A stretch of DNA of 64,000 bases, from the NCBI RefSeq assembly GCF_023074075.1, contig NZ_JADPKT010000022.1, positions 372,001 through 436,000 of the forward strand. Reading direction: 5' to 3'. Shown here in pieces: positions 8,824-17,155 of the stretch (the first letter of the stretch is position 1; every line of letters begins with the position of its first letter). The stretch is from Bradyrhizobium sp. 138 (GTDB lineage: Bacteria; Pseudomonadota; Alphaproteobacteria; Rhizobiales; Xanthobacteraceae). The notes under the pieces are model-generated. The model searched no databases. It was given only the letters and a program-made list of their open reading frames with translations, and was not told the DNA's origin. The position numbers and the translations under genes are program-made.

Positions 8824-8955
8824 GTCAATTCCCTCGCGCCAGCAACAAACCTCTCAGTCTGCATATTGTTCCTCCCGCACCTTCGAGATTGCAAGAGGTC
8901 GCTGAGGACTCCGCACCAAAAAAATCGCGAGAGAATAATCTCCTCTTCGTCGTGC

Positions 8956-9632
8956 TCATCGGCAAAACCCACGTAGCGCACGAACTCCTGATTGTGCTCG
9001 CGGTCCGAGCGAACCACGTTCGCGGCGAAGTCGTCGTCGGGATAGCCCATCGCAACGCAGGTCACGATGACCTTGTCTTCAGGAATTCCTGCGACCTCGC
9101 GCACGATGTCGGAGCGCATGATGCCCTGCCCGTTGATGACAGAGCCGAGACCGCGATCCCACGCTGCGAGCACGATGCCGTAGCAGAGCGCACCGAGATC
9201 GAAGTGGCAGACCGCGCCGGGATCGAGCACGCGGTCGTAGGTCAGGACCAGCGAGACCGGCGCGTCGAACTGGCGGAAGCCGCGCAGCACCTAGTCCTGC
9301 CGCATCGGCTTGTCGTCGCGCGCGATCCCCATTGCACCGAACAGCTTCTTGGCGATGTCGACCTGCCGCGTGCGGTGCACGCCCTGATACTCGCCGCGAC
9401 TGATGATGTCGCGCTTGACTTGGCCCACCAACCATCTCCTCCATGCTGCGGCGGCGCGCACCTCTTCGAGCGGGCTGCCTGTGAGCACGTGGACATGCCA
9501 GGGCTGGGTGTTCATCGAGGACGGCGCGCGCTTGGCGCTCTCGATGATCGCCTCGATCACCGCGCGCGGCACCGGCTCGTTCTTGAAGCCACGCACGCTG
9601 CGGCGCGACTGGACCAGCGTTTCGAATTCCAT
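8956..9632 (-). pseudogene. Nitroreductase, disrupted by a nonsense codon and frameshifts
   Basis: From ATG 9632 the frame reads MEFETLVQSRRSVRGFK, then RAPSSMNTQPWHVHVLTG, the classic FMN-binding start of nitroreductases. After residue about 53 the frame is displaced (AAAAWRRWLVGQ, whereas a neighbouring frame reads SMEEMVGGPSQ) and returns at VKRDIISRGEYQG. An amber TAG at 9291-9293 falls where a tryptophan codon TGG would fit (between KPMRQD and VLRGFRQF). The rest (LTYDRVLDPGAVCHFDLGAL, then GLGSVINGQGIMRSDIV) is well conserved to FVRYVGFAD. There the normal stop is missed by one base and the frame runs on to 8715. Several independent lesions point to decay rather than one sequencing error. 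Confidence 0.85.
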
Positions 9633-9746
9633 CTCTTGAACCTCCCAGCCGCTCGTCCGGCGTTGCTGCACACTGCCGGTTGCCGATGCGGCGCGCAAAA
9701 TCTATGCTAACCCGCAAGCAAGACCAAGAACCCTGGAGGAGCCGCC

Positions 9747-10709
9747 ATGGCCGCGCCACTCGACCCCGTCATCGCCCAGATCATTCCGCTCATGCCGATG
9801 CGCGATGTCGCGGTCATGACGCCACAGAGCGCCCGCGATTCCTTGCGCCAACTGGCTGCCTCGCGCGCCGCCATCCCGCCGCCGCCTGTCGATCACGTGC
9901 AGGACATCAAGGTGAAAGGCGGCGCCGGACCGCTCGATGCGCGCGTCTACCGCGTCGACACCACGCCCGCGCCGACCGTGGTGTTCTTCCATGGCGGCGG
10001 CTGGGTCGCGGGCGACCTCGAGACCCACGACCGGCAGGCGCGCAACCTTGCGATCGAGACCGGCGCGGTCGTCGTCTCCGTCGACTATCGCCGCCCGCCC
10101 GAGACGCACTTTCCCGGCGCCTTCGAGGATGCCTTCACCGCAGTCAGCGACATCTTCAACCGCGTCGCGGAATTTGGCGACGATGCAAAACGTCTCGGCG
10201 TTGCCGGCGACAGCGCCGGCGGCAATCTCGCGGCAACCACTGCAATCGCCTGCCGCGATGCCGGCATCAAGCTCGCCGCACAACTGCTGGTCTATCCCGT
10301 GACCGACGTCCTCGGCGCTTATGCCGATGCGCGCGAGAACGCACGCTATCCCTCGCGCGCCGAGAACGCCGACGGATACTTTCTGACGCGGGCCACGATG
10401 GAATGGTTTTGCGGCCATTATCTCGCCGATCCCAGCCACGCTGCCGACTGGCGGGTCTCGCCGCTGCGCGCGGCATCCCTCGCCGGTGTCGCACCCGCGG
10501 TCGTTACCACCGCCTGGTTCGATCCGCTGCGCGACGAAGGGGCGGCCTATGCGCGGGCGCTGGAGGCCGCGGGGGTTCGCGTCAAGCACCATGAGGGTCC
10601 CGGCCTGATCCACGGCTATTTCGGCATGGGCGACGCTTCGAACGTCGCGCGCGCCGAGGCGCAGCGCGCGCGGGCCGACTTCAAGGCGCTGCTCGCGCGC
10701 GGCGTATGA
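9747..10709 (+). CDS. Alpha/beta hydrolase, hormone-sensitive-lipase family
   Basis: A 320-aa esterase or lipase. The oxyanion motif HGGGWVAGDLETHDR (near residue 76) and the nucleophile elbow GDSAGGN (near 155) define the HSL (family IV) group; the acid and histidine are probably in TTAWFDPLRDEG and GLIHGYFGM. An RBS (ctggagga) precedes ATG 9747. Its stop overlaps the start of the next hydrolase by 4 bp (ATGA), so the two are translationally coupled. It likely cleaves short-chain esters in the cytoplasm; the true substrate is unknown. Confidence 0.92.
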   Translation: MAAPLDPVIAQIIPLMPMRDVAVMTPQSARDSLRQLAASRAAIPPPPVDHVQDIKVKGGAGPLDARVYRVDTTPAPTVVFFHGGGWVAGDLETHDRQARNLAIETGAVVVSVDYRRPPETHFPGAFEDAFTAVSDIFNRVAEFGDDAKRLGVAGDSAGGNLAATTAIACRDAGIKLAAQLLVYPVTDVLGAYADARENARYPSRAENADGYFLTRATMEWFCGHYLADPSHAADWRVSPLRAASLAGVAPAVVTTAWFDPLRDEGAAYARALEAAGVRVKHHEGPGLIHGYFGMGDASNVARAEAQRARADFKALLARGV

Positions 10710-11611
10710 TCACATTGCGATCAGGCCCGACCGATTTGCCCGCTCATCTCGTCCGTCTCTTCATCGGCCTCGTCGTCTCGCTGGTACCGGTCGCGGCCGT
10801 CTCTGCCGCACCGCAGACGGTCTATTTTCGCAGCGCCGACAACCGCACCGCGCTCGTCGGCTACCTGTTCCAGCCAACGACGCCGGGCCCCTGGCCTGCC
10901 GTCGTCATGCTGCATGGCCGCGGCGGCCCCTACTCCAGCAACAACAATTCCGGCTGCACGTCCGTCGGCGCCGGTATCGCTTCGCTCTGCGACGCCACCA
11001 CCTTGTCCAAGCGCCACAGGATGTGGGGCGAATATTGGTCGGCGCACGGTTACCTTGCCTTGCTGCCGGACAGTTTCGGCCCACGCGGCAAGGCGCACGG
11101 CTTCGGCCGCTTCACCCACGACGATCTTGACCGTGCCGACGTCAACGAACTGACCGTGCGCCCGCTCGATGCCGAGGGGGCGCTCGCTTATCTGCGTGGA
11201 CGCAACGACGTGATCGGCCGGCAGGTCTTCCTCCAGGGCTGGTCCAATGGCGGCAGCACCGCACTGAACGTGATGATCCGGCAGGGCGACAAGACGGCCG
11301 GTTATCGGGGTGCGCTCGTGTTCTATCCGGGCTGCGGACGGAAGGCACTGGTCGCGCCGACCATCTCCAGCGCCGCTCCAGTCGCGATGTTTCTCGGCGC
11401 CGACGACGAAGAGGTCTCGCCGCAGACCTGCCGGCAACTCGCCGACCGCTCGCGGCAGGCCGGAAGCCCGATCGACGTCACGGCCTATCGCGGGGCCACC
11501 CACGATTTCGACGATCCCTCGTCGCGGCGGCAGTCGACGCCCGGGAATCAGGCGGCGATGAACGACGCGCGCGTCAAGGCCATTGCCGCCCTCGACCGCT
11601 GGAAAAATTGA
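10706..11611 (+). CDS. Exported dienelactone hydrolase family protein
   Basis: A 301-aa alpha/beta hydrolase with an N-terminal signal-like stretch (LFIGLVVSLVPVAAVSAAPQ, cleavage near residue 35). The core has PAVVMLHGRGGPYSSN (oxyanion region), the nucleophile in FLQGWSNGGSTALN, the acid in LGADDEEVSP and the histidine in YRGATHDFDDPSS. These match the dienelactone hydrolase family, which includes many esterases of unknown substrate. Export separates it from the preceding cytoplasmic hydrolase even though the genes overlap by 4 bp. Confidence 0.87.
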   Translation: MITLRSGPTDLPAHLVRLFIGLVVSLVPVAAVSAAPQTVYFRSADNRTALVGYLFQPTTPGPWPAVVMLHGRGGPYSSNNNSGCTSVGAGIASLCDATTLSKRHRMWGEYWSAHGYLALLPDSFGPRGKAHGFGRFTHDDLDRADVNELTVRPLDAEGALAYLRGRNDVIGRQVFLQGWSNGGSTALNVMIRQGDKTAGYRGALVFYPGCGRKALVAPTISSAAPVAMFLGADDEEVSPQTCRQLADRSRQAGSPIDVTAYRGATHDFDDPSSRRQSTPGNQAAMNDARVKAIAALDRWKN

Positions 11612-11704
11612 ACCGCGCGAAGACGCGTCGGGGCCGATCCTGCTTGATTGCGCCATGATTCCCGGCTCCAATCCGGCCGCCATTTCTGGTTTAGGGAGAC
11701 ACCC

Positions 11705-11953
11705 ATGATGAAGCGGATTTTCCTGGCGGCGATCGTTGCAACCTTCGCGGCGGGCTCGGCCTTGGCGCAAGAAACCTGCGAGAGCAAGGCCGTCGGCAAG
11801 GACGGCAAGCCGCTGGCCGGCGCTGCCAAGACCTCGTTCCTGAAGAAGTGCAAGGCCGATGCCTGTACGCCCAAGGCCGTCAGCGCCGACGGCAAGCCGC
11901 TCGCCGGTGCCGCCAAGAACAGTTTCATGAAGAAGTGCGAAGTCAGCGCGTAA
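11705..11953 (+). CDS. PsiF repeat family protein
   Basis: An 82-aa exported protein. A signal peptide ends at GSALAQ (about residue 21) and is followed by two near-identical repeats, AVGKDGKPLAGAAKTSFLKKC and AVSADGKPLAGAAKNSFMKKC in outline, each with the PsiF GxAxxxFxxKC core and paired cysteines. PsiF of E. coli is phosphate-starvation inducible; the function is unknown. No Pho box was noticed upstream. The start is ATG 11705 with a gggagac ribosome site; ATG 11708 is the alternative. Confidence 0.88.
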   Translation: MMKRIFLAAIVATFAAGSALAQETCESKAVGKDGKPLAGAAKTSFLKKCKADACTPKAVSADGKPLAGAAKNSFMKKCEVSA

Positions 11954-12042
11954 TCGCTCGCTCGATTCGGTGCCCCTGACGCAGCGCAGCGCCCCCGGCT
12001 ATGCGAAGCATCGTCCGGTGCGATGTGCTGCAGAGCCGTGGC

Positions 12043-13020
12043 TCATGCAACCGCACAACGCTCCGATAGATGGGTCCCGGCTCTGCGGCGCGTCACCGCG
12101 TGCCGCACCGCGTCCGGGGCACGAGCCTGGCGACTAGATCGCTGCCTCACTCCCTCTTGAACCGATAGTCGAACACCCCCCAGCGGCTTGATCCATCCCA
12201 CCGTCGGCGCCGGAAAATGCACCGGCAGGATCAGCGTGTCGGTGTCCGCCACGGAGGCGAAGAATTTTCGCCGCGAGGCCGCCGACTGCTTCGGGTCCCA
12301 GTCCGGCTTCGCCGACCAGTCCGGCTCGCGGCACTGGATCTGGTGATGCATGAGGTCGCCCGCGACCACCGCGCGCTGGCCCTTCGAAAAGAGGTTCACG
12401 CAGCAATGGCAGGGCGAATGCCCCGGCGTTGGCGTCAGCGTGACGGTGTCATCGAGCGCGTAATCATCGTCGACCAGTAGCGCCTGCCCGGCCTCGACGA
12501 TCGGCAGGCAATTGTCGCGAAACACGGTGCCGGGTGGATTGCTGCCCTTGGCGTGCTCGGCCTCCCAGGCCGCGTACTCGCCCTTGTGGAAGACGTATTG
12601 TGCGTTCGGGAACGTCGGCACCCAGCGACCGTCGCGCAAGGTCGTGTTCCAGCCGGTGTGATCGATATGCAGATGCGTGCAGAACACATAGTCGATCTGC
12701 TTGAAGCCGATGCCGAGCGCGAACAATTCGTTGCGCCAACGCTCCTTGCCGGGGAAATCGAACGGCGGCGGATGCCCCTTGTCCTCGCCGGTGCAGGTGT
12801 CGACCAGAATGGTGTAGCGCGGCGTGCGCACCACGAAGGTCTGATAGGTGATCACCATCATGCCGCGCGCGGCATCGAACACTTCCGGCTCCATGGTCGG
12901 CAGATGGCGGGCGAACACGCCCTCGTCATAGGCCGGGAAGAAATCCTGCGGCCGCCGCCACGGCCCCTCCCGCTCGATCACCGCATCGATGGTGATGTCG
13001 CCGATCCGAAGCTGCCGCAT
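12043..13020 (-). CDS. MBL-fold metallo-hydrolase, C-terminal tail probably frameshifted
   Basis: A 325-aa metallo-beta-lactamase-fold hydrolase of the lactonase-like group. CTHLHIDHTGWN is the zinc HxHxDH motif, HSPCHCCVN gives the third histidine, VAGDLMHHQIQ holds the bridging aspartate and LILPVHFPAPTVG the last histidine. After GWIKPLG the sequence becomes non-conserved and arginine-rich. A run of six C residues at 12176-12181 (forward strand) coincides with the switch. One base fewer gives GVFDYRFKRE and a stop at 12147, the ending expected for this family. The gene is thus either frameshifted in a homopolymer or phase-variable. The catalytic domain is complete either way. Confidence 0.85.
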   Translation of the reverse strand: MRQLRIGDITIDAVIEREGPWRRPQDFFPAYDEGVFARHLPTMEPEVFDAARGMMVITYQTFVVRTPRYTILVDTCTGEDKGHPPPFDFPGKERWRNELFALGIGFKQIDYVFCTHLHIDHTGWNTTLRDGRWVPTFPNAQYVFHKGEYAAWEAEHAKGSNPPGTVFRDNCLPIVEAGQALLVDDDYALDDTVTLTPTPGHSPCHCCVNLFSKGQRAVVAGDLMHHQIQCREPDWSAKPDWDPKQSAASRRKFFASVADTDTLILPVHFPAPTVGWIKPLGGVRLSVQEGVRQRSSRQARAPDAVRHAVTRRRAGTHLSERCAVA

Positions 13021-13107
13021 GGTGTTCGCTCCCTTTTTGCGAAAGCGTAGCGAGCACGTGCGGCGCCTTCAAGCGCGAGAACTGATTGCTAGTTTCTCGA
13101 TCTGGTT

Positions 13108-13139
13108 GTAGCCCGGATGGAGCGAAGCGTAATCCGGGA
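13108..13139. repeat. Left REP-like inverted element of the RAYT locus
   Basis: gtagcccggatggagcgaag continues as cgtaatccggga. Internally CCCGGAT pairs with ATCCGGG. It is the inverse complement of the element at 13683-13715 except for one inserted base. It overlaps the 5' end of the transposase region. Confidence 0.85.
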
Positions 13140-13149
13140 AGGTGCCCGC

Positions 13150-13682
13150 GTGGTCCGATATCGGCGCAACGTTGTCCCTGGTGGGACCTTCTTCTTCACC
13201 GTAGCCCTTGGCGATCGACAATCATCCGCGCTCGTCGACCGTATCGACGAACTGCGCGCCGCATTTCGGGTTGCGCGCACCGAAAGACCCTTCACGGTCG
13301 ATGCAATCGTCATCCTCCCCGACCATCTGCATACCATCATGAGCTACCGGAGGATGACTCAGATTTTTCGGGGCGATGGAAGCGAATCAAAGGCTTATTC
13401 ACCCATCGGCTGGCTGCTTCAGGTGCATCGCTCCTCCGCAATCACCGCGGTGAGTTCTCGCTATGGCAGAGGCGTTTTTGGGAGCACACCATTCGCGACG
13501 AGGCCGATTTCGCACGTTGCGCCGACTACATCCATTACAATCCCGTCAAGCACGGGCTCGTCACCTCGCCGGCTGACTGGCTGTATTCGTCCCTGCATCG
13601 CTACGTTCGCGCGGGCATATTTCCCGCCGATTGGGGGGGCGCCGGCGAGATCAATGGCAACTTTGGCGAACGCAAAGACTGA
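13150..13682 (+). pseudogene. REP-associated tyrosine transposase (RAYT, Y1 family), frameshifted
   Basis: Read from GTG 13150 (MVRYRRNVVPGGTFFFTV) the protein contains the single-strand nuclease motif ILPDHLHTIM, with the HUH-type His pair. At 13339-13341 one base appears missing, and the neighbouring frame continues ELPEDDSDFSGRWKRIKG, then FWEHTIRDEADFARCADYIH and HYNPVKHGLVTSPADW, which carries the catalytic tyrosine and the family signature. Together these give a RAYT of normal size (about 178 aa). Inverted REP-like copies lie immediately outside both ends, the arrangement expected for RAYTs. Unless the frameshift is a sequence error, the gene is inactive. Confidence 0.88.
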
Positions 13683-13715
13683 TCCCGGATTACGCTTGCG
13701 CTCCATCCGGGCTAC
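13683..13715. repeat. Right REP-like inverted element of the RAYT locus
   Basis: tcccggattacgcttgcgct continues as ccatccgggctac. It is inverted relative to 13108-13139 and starts at the base after the transposase stop. It lies 9 bp beyond the end of the ABC-F gene. Confidence 0.85.
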
Positions 13716-13724
13716 CGGCCACCC

Positions 13725-15347
13725 CTACGACCGCAGCCCAGGCGCCTCCTGCCCAGTGCGCGCGACATATTCCGTGTAGCCGCCGCCGAACTGGTGGATG
13801 CCCTCCGGCGTCAGCTCCAGCACGCGGTTCGACAGCGTCGCCAGGAAGTGCCGGTCATGCGAGACGAACAGCATGGTGCCCTCGAAATCCGACAGCGCCG
13901 TGATCAGCATCTCCTTGGTGGCGAGGTCGAGATGGTTGGTCGGCTCGTCCAGCACCAGAAAGTTCGGCGGATCGAACAGCATCTTGGCCATCACCAGGCG
14001 CGCCTTCTCGCCGCCCGACAGCACGCGGCAGCGCTTCTCGACGTCGTCGCCGGAGAAGCCGAAGCAGCCGGCAAGCGCGCGCAGGGATCCCTGCCCCGCG
14101 GTTGGAAACGCGTCCTCCAGCGACTGGAATACGGTGCGCTCGCCGTCGAGCAAATCCATCGCGTGCTGGGCGAAATAGCCCATCTTGACACTGCCGCCGA
14201 CCGCCACTGTGCCCTGATCCGGCTCGCTCGAGCCGGCAACCAGCTTGAGCAGCGTCGACTTGCCAGCACCGTTGACGCCCATCACGCACCAGCGCTCCCT
14301 GCGGCGGATCATGAAGTCGAGGCCGTCGTAGATGCGCTTTGAGCCGTACCCCTTGTGCACGTTCTTCAAGGCAACAACGTCCTCGCCCGAGCGCGGCGCC
14401 GGTGGGAAGTCGAACGCCACGCTCTGGCGGCGGCGCGGCGGCTCGACGCGCTCGATCTTGTCGAGCTTCTTGACCCGGCTCTGCACCTGCGCCGCATGCG
14501 AGGCGCGCGCCTTGAAGCGCTCGATGAACTTGATCTCCTTGGCGAGCATGGCCTGCTGGCGCTCGAACTGGGCCTGCTGCTGCTTCTCGTTCTGCGCGCG
14601 CTGCTGCTCGTAAAACTCGTAGTCGCCCGTGTAGGTCGTGAGCGAGCCAGAGTCGATCTCGATCACCTTGGAGATCACACGGTTGATGAACTCGCGGTCA
14701 TGCGAGGTCATCAGCAGCGTGCCCTCGTAATCGTGCAAAAACTTCTCGAGCCAGATCAGGCTCTCGATATCGAGATGGTTGCTCGGCTCGTCGAGCAGCA
14801 TGACGTCGGGGCGCATCAGGAGAATCCGGGCCAGCGCCACGCGCATCTTCCAGCCGCCGGAGAGTTTGCCGACATCGCCGTCCATCATCTCCTGGCTGAA
14901 GCCGAGACCGGACAGCGCTTCGCGCGCACGGCCGTCAAGCGCGTAGCCGTCGAGCTCCTCGAACCGATGCTGCACCTCGCCGTAACGGGTGATGATCTCG
15001 TCCATCTGGTCGGCCTTGTCAGGGTCGGCCATGGCAGCCTCGAGCTCGCGCAGCTCGGCCGCGACCTCGCTGACGGGACCGGCGCCGTTCATCACCTCGG
15101 CCACGGCGCTGCGGCCAGACATCTCGCCGACGTCCTGGTTGAAATAGCCGATGGTAATGCCGCGATCGGTCGAGACCTGGCCCTCGTCGGGCAGTTCCTC
15201 GCCGGCGATCATCCGGAACAATGTGGTCTTGCCCGCACCGTTCGGCCCGACGAGGCCGATCTTCTCGCCCTTGTTAAGGGCGGCGGAGGCTTCGATGAAC
15301 AGGATCTGGTGGCCGGCTTGCTTGCTGACGTTGTCGAGGCGGATCAT
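13725..15347 (-). CDS. ABC-F family ATP-binding cassette protein
   Basis: A 540-aa protein with two ABC domains and no membrane segments. Domain 1 has Walker A GPNGAGKTTLFRM, signature LSGGWKMRVALA and Walker B VMLLDEPSNHLD. A charged linker (about residues 240-310, rich in Gln, Arg and Lys) matches the ABC-F P-site tRNA-interaction motif region. Domain 2 has GVNGAGKSTLLKL, LSGGEKARLVMA and FLVLDEPTNHLD. ABC-F proteins act on ribosomes (translation factors such as EttA, or antibiotic protection). Which subgroup this belongs to is not clear; it looks like a housekeeping factor. A degraded copy of its 5' end lies at 16986-17155. Confidence 0.93.
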   Translation of the reverse strand: MIRLDNVSKQAGHQILFIEASAALNKGEKIGLVGPNGAGKTTLFRMIAGEELPDEGQVSTDRGITIGYFNQDVGEMSGRSAVAEVMNGAGPVSEVAAELRELEAAMADPDKADQMDEIITRYGEVQHRFEELDGYALDGRAREALSGLGFSQEMMDGDVGKLSGGWKMRVALARILLMRPDVMLLDEPSNHLDIESLIWLEKFLHDYEGTLLMTSHDREFINRVISKVIEIDSGSLTTYTGDYEFYEQQRAQNEKQQQAQFERQQAMLAKEIKFIERFKARASHAAQVQSRVKKLDKIERVEPPRRRQSVAFDFPPAPRSGEDVVALKNVHKGYGSKRIYDGLDFMIRRRERWCVMGVNGAGKSTLLKLVAGSSEPDQGTVAVGGSVKMGYFAQHAMDLLDGERTVFQSLEDAFPTAGQGSLRALAGCFGFSGDDVEKRCRVLSGGEKARLVMAKMLFDPPNFLVLDEPTNHLDLATKEMLITALSDFEGTMLFVSHDRHFLATLSNRVLELTPEGIHQFGGGYTEYVARTGQEAPGLRS

Positions 15348-15430
15348 GAGGTCTTTTGGGGGATTTTTTGCGTTGCAGCGTCATAGGCCATGCCGCTCCC
15401 AAGGGGAAGCCCGGCGGGGTACGGATTCCG
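15303..15430. repeat. Direct repeat A: ABC-F 5' end and upstream region
   Basis: This segment covers the first codons of the ABC-F gene and about 80 bp upstream. It aligns with 17031-17155 in the same orientation, including the blocks ggcggatcatgaggtctttt, gcagcgtc.taggc.atgcc and ggtacggattc. The two copies bracket the DUF336 and LysR genes. Confidence 0.8.
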
Positions 15431-15485
15431 CGCTTGTCGTCGGCCCGGGAGCCGTGTGGCCCGCCGTGGGCCGGCGCCGGAGCCA

Positions 15486-15947
15486 TCAGGCACCAAAGGC
15501 CGCAAGCCCTGCCGAGGCGACCTGCGCATCCTGGGTCGACTGCATGCCCGAGACGCCGATCGCTCCGATCACGCTGCCGTCGCGCAGAATGGGAAGGCCG
15601 CCCTCCAGGGGCGTCAGGTTGGTCATGCCAAGCAGCCGCCAGTGGAGGCCACCGTCCGCCAGCGCAGATTCGAATGTCCCGGTCGGCCGTCTGAAATCGA
15701 CGGCTGTCTTCGCCTTCTGCTGCGCCACAAGCACGCTGCCATGCTGCGCCTGATCGAGGCGATACAACAGGACGAGATGGCCGCCGCTGTCAGTAACGGC
15801 GATCACCATGGGCCAGCCGTGGCGTTCCGCCTCGGCACGCGCCGCATCGGCCACGCGCGTCGCCTCATCGAGCGTGATCGGGGCGCCATAGAGAGGGGTC
15901 AAGGCTGCCAGGGGGGCTTTTGCGGCGCAGATGTCTGGGTTCGTCAC
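15486..15947 (-). CDS. GlcG/HbpS family protein (DUF336)
   Basis: A 153-aa protein starting at GTG 15947 (MTNPDICAAKAPLAAL), chosen because AAGGAG lies 6 bases upstream; an earlier start at 15986 adds non-conserved residues. The family features are DEATRVADAARAEAE, MVIAVTDSGGHLVLL and the C-terminal PLEGGLPILRDGSVIGAIGV glycine-rich segment. Members bind heme or cobalamin-like ligands (HbpS, PduO C-domain) or have unknown roles beside glycolate genes (GlcG). It is divergent from a LysR regulator and the pair forms a small module inside a duplicated ABC-F border. Confidence 0.88.
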   Translation of the reverse strand: MTNPDICAAKAPLAALTPLYGAPITLDEATRVADAARAEAERHGWPMVIAVTDSGGHLVLLYRLDQAQHGSVLVAQQKAKTAVDFRRPTGTFESALADGGLHWRLLGMTNLTPLEGGLPILRDGSVIGAIGVSGMQSTQDAQVASAGLAAFGA

Positions 15948-16073
15948 AGGAATCTCCTTGTCATTGCGAGCCCATTCACAACACATCGCACTTGTGATGA
16001 TAATCGCCGCAAATGTGGATAGATTATATCACTTTTCGGGAGTTTCTCACTGACCTCGCTTGCTGATTATGCG

Positions 16074-16937
16074 GTGTTTCTCGCCGTCATTGATGAGGGT
16101 AGCCTGACGTCCGCGGCAACGCGTCTCGGCCGATCGCTGCAGTCGGTCAGCCGTTCGCTTGCGCGACTTGAAGACGATCTTGGCATGGAGCTGGTCTCGC
16201 GAACGACGCGCCGCCTGCATCCGACACAAGCGGGCCTCGAATTTGCCGGCCGCATACGCTTCGCGCTCACGACCATCGACGCGGCGCGTGAAGACCTGCT
16301 TGCCAGCGACCGGCGGCTTGCCGGCACCATCCGCGTGGGCACGTCGAGCTTGTTCGGCCCCGAATACGTGACTCCGGTTCTGAGTCAATTCCTAACGCGG
16401 AATCCGGAGATCGACCTCGAACTTGTGCTGTCCGATGAGCGCGTCGATCTCGTCGCCGAGAAGGTCGATTTTGCCGTTCGCATCGGCAACCTGCCGGACT
16501 CCAATTTGCGGATTCGGCAGCTCGGTGGACTGAGCTGGGCCGTGTTCGCTTCACCGGCCTATCTCACCGCTCATGGTCGTCCTGAAAATCCGCGAGACCT
16601 TTCCGGCCACGAGTGCGTGTTGCGCGCGAGCGATGACGACCGATGGGCCTTTGGTGACAAGAGGCGGCGCCTCGAAGTGCACGGTCGGTTTCGGTCGGAA
16701 AGTGCAGCAGCGCGCAACGCGGCCGTCGCGGCCGGCCTTGGCATCGGGCTCGCTCCGCTCTGGCAGGTTCGCAGACTCATCGATCAGGGCATCGTCGAGC
16801 AAATCCTTGTCGGCCACGAACCGCCGCCTATCCCGCTGCAGATTGTCTGGCCGAAGCGCGGAGCGGGCACGATGCCTCGACGGGTACGCGCCGCCATCGA
16901 GTTCCTCGTCGCGCGGCTTTCCGCGCTGCGGATATGA
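16074..16937 (+). CDS. LysR family transcriptional regulator
   Basis: A regulator of about 290 aa. The HTH (EGSLTSAATRLGRSLQSVSR, then LARLEDDLGMELVSRTTRR) and a LysR substrate-binding domain (TIRVGTSSLFGPEYVTPVL onward) are clear. GTG 16074 is the only ATG/GTG/TTG start after the upstream stop, but it trims the beginning of helix 1. In-frame CTG at 16050 would give MTSLADYAVFLAVIDEG, the expected LysR N-terminus, and has cgggag 7 bases upstream, so a CTG start is plausible. It is divergent from the DUF336 gene, its likely target. Confidence 0.9.
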   Translation: MFLAVIDEGSLTSAATRLGRSLQSVSRSLARLEDDLGMELVSRTTRRLHPTQAGLEFAGRIRFALTTIDAAREDLLASDRRLAGTIRVGTSSLFGPEYVTPVLSQFLTRNPEIDLELVLSDERVDLVAEKVDFAVRIGNLPDSNLRIRQLGGLSWAVFASPAYLTAHGRPENPRDLSGHECVLRASDDDRWAFGDKRRRLEVHGRFRSESAAARNAAVAAGLGIGLAPLWQVRRLIDQGIVEQILVGHEPPPIPLQIVWPKRGAGTMPRRVRAAIEFLVARLSALRI

Positions 16938-16985
16938 CGTCTTGCAGCGACGCCCCGCGCATGCGTCCTCGGGCATGACCAGGTG

Positions 16986-17075
16986 ACTGACTTTCACGCC
17001 CTTCGCATCATCCTCGAAGCCTTCAAACACGATCTGGTGGCCGCCATGCGTGCTCACGTTATCAAGGCGGATCAT
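16986..17075 (-). pseudogene. Degraded 5' fragment of the ABC-F gene
   Basis: From ATG 17075 the frame reads MIRLDNVSTHGGHQIVFEGF, against MIRLDNVSKQAGHQILFIEA in the intact gene at 15347, then about ten weakly similar residues (DDAKGVKV against ALNKGEKI). No Walker A follows. Homology continues upstream to about 17155 at the DNA level. The frame runs on to 16551 antisense to LysR, but that part is not ABC-like. It is a relic of duplication. Confidence 0.8.
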
Positions 17076-17155
17076 GAGGTCTTTTGAGGAGGTTTTTGCA
17101 TCGCAGCGTCGTAGGCTATGCCAGGCGTGCAGGAAGCCCGCGAGGTACGGATTCA
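17031..17155. repeat. Direct repeat B: second copy of ABC-F 5' end and upstream region
   Basis: Same orientation as 15303-15430, with scattered substitutions and a small gap near 17122. It is more diverged than a recent duplication would be. Confidence 0.8.
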
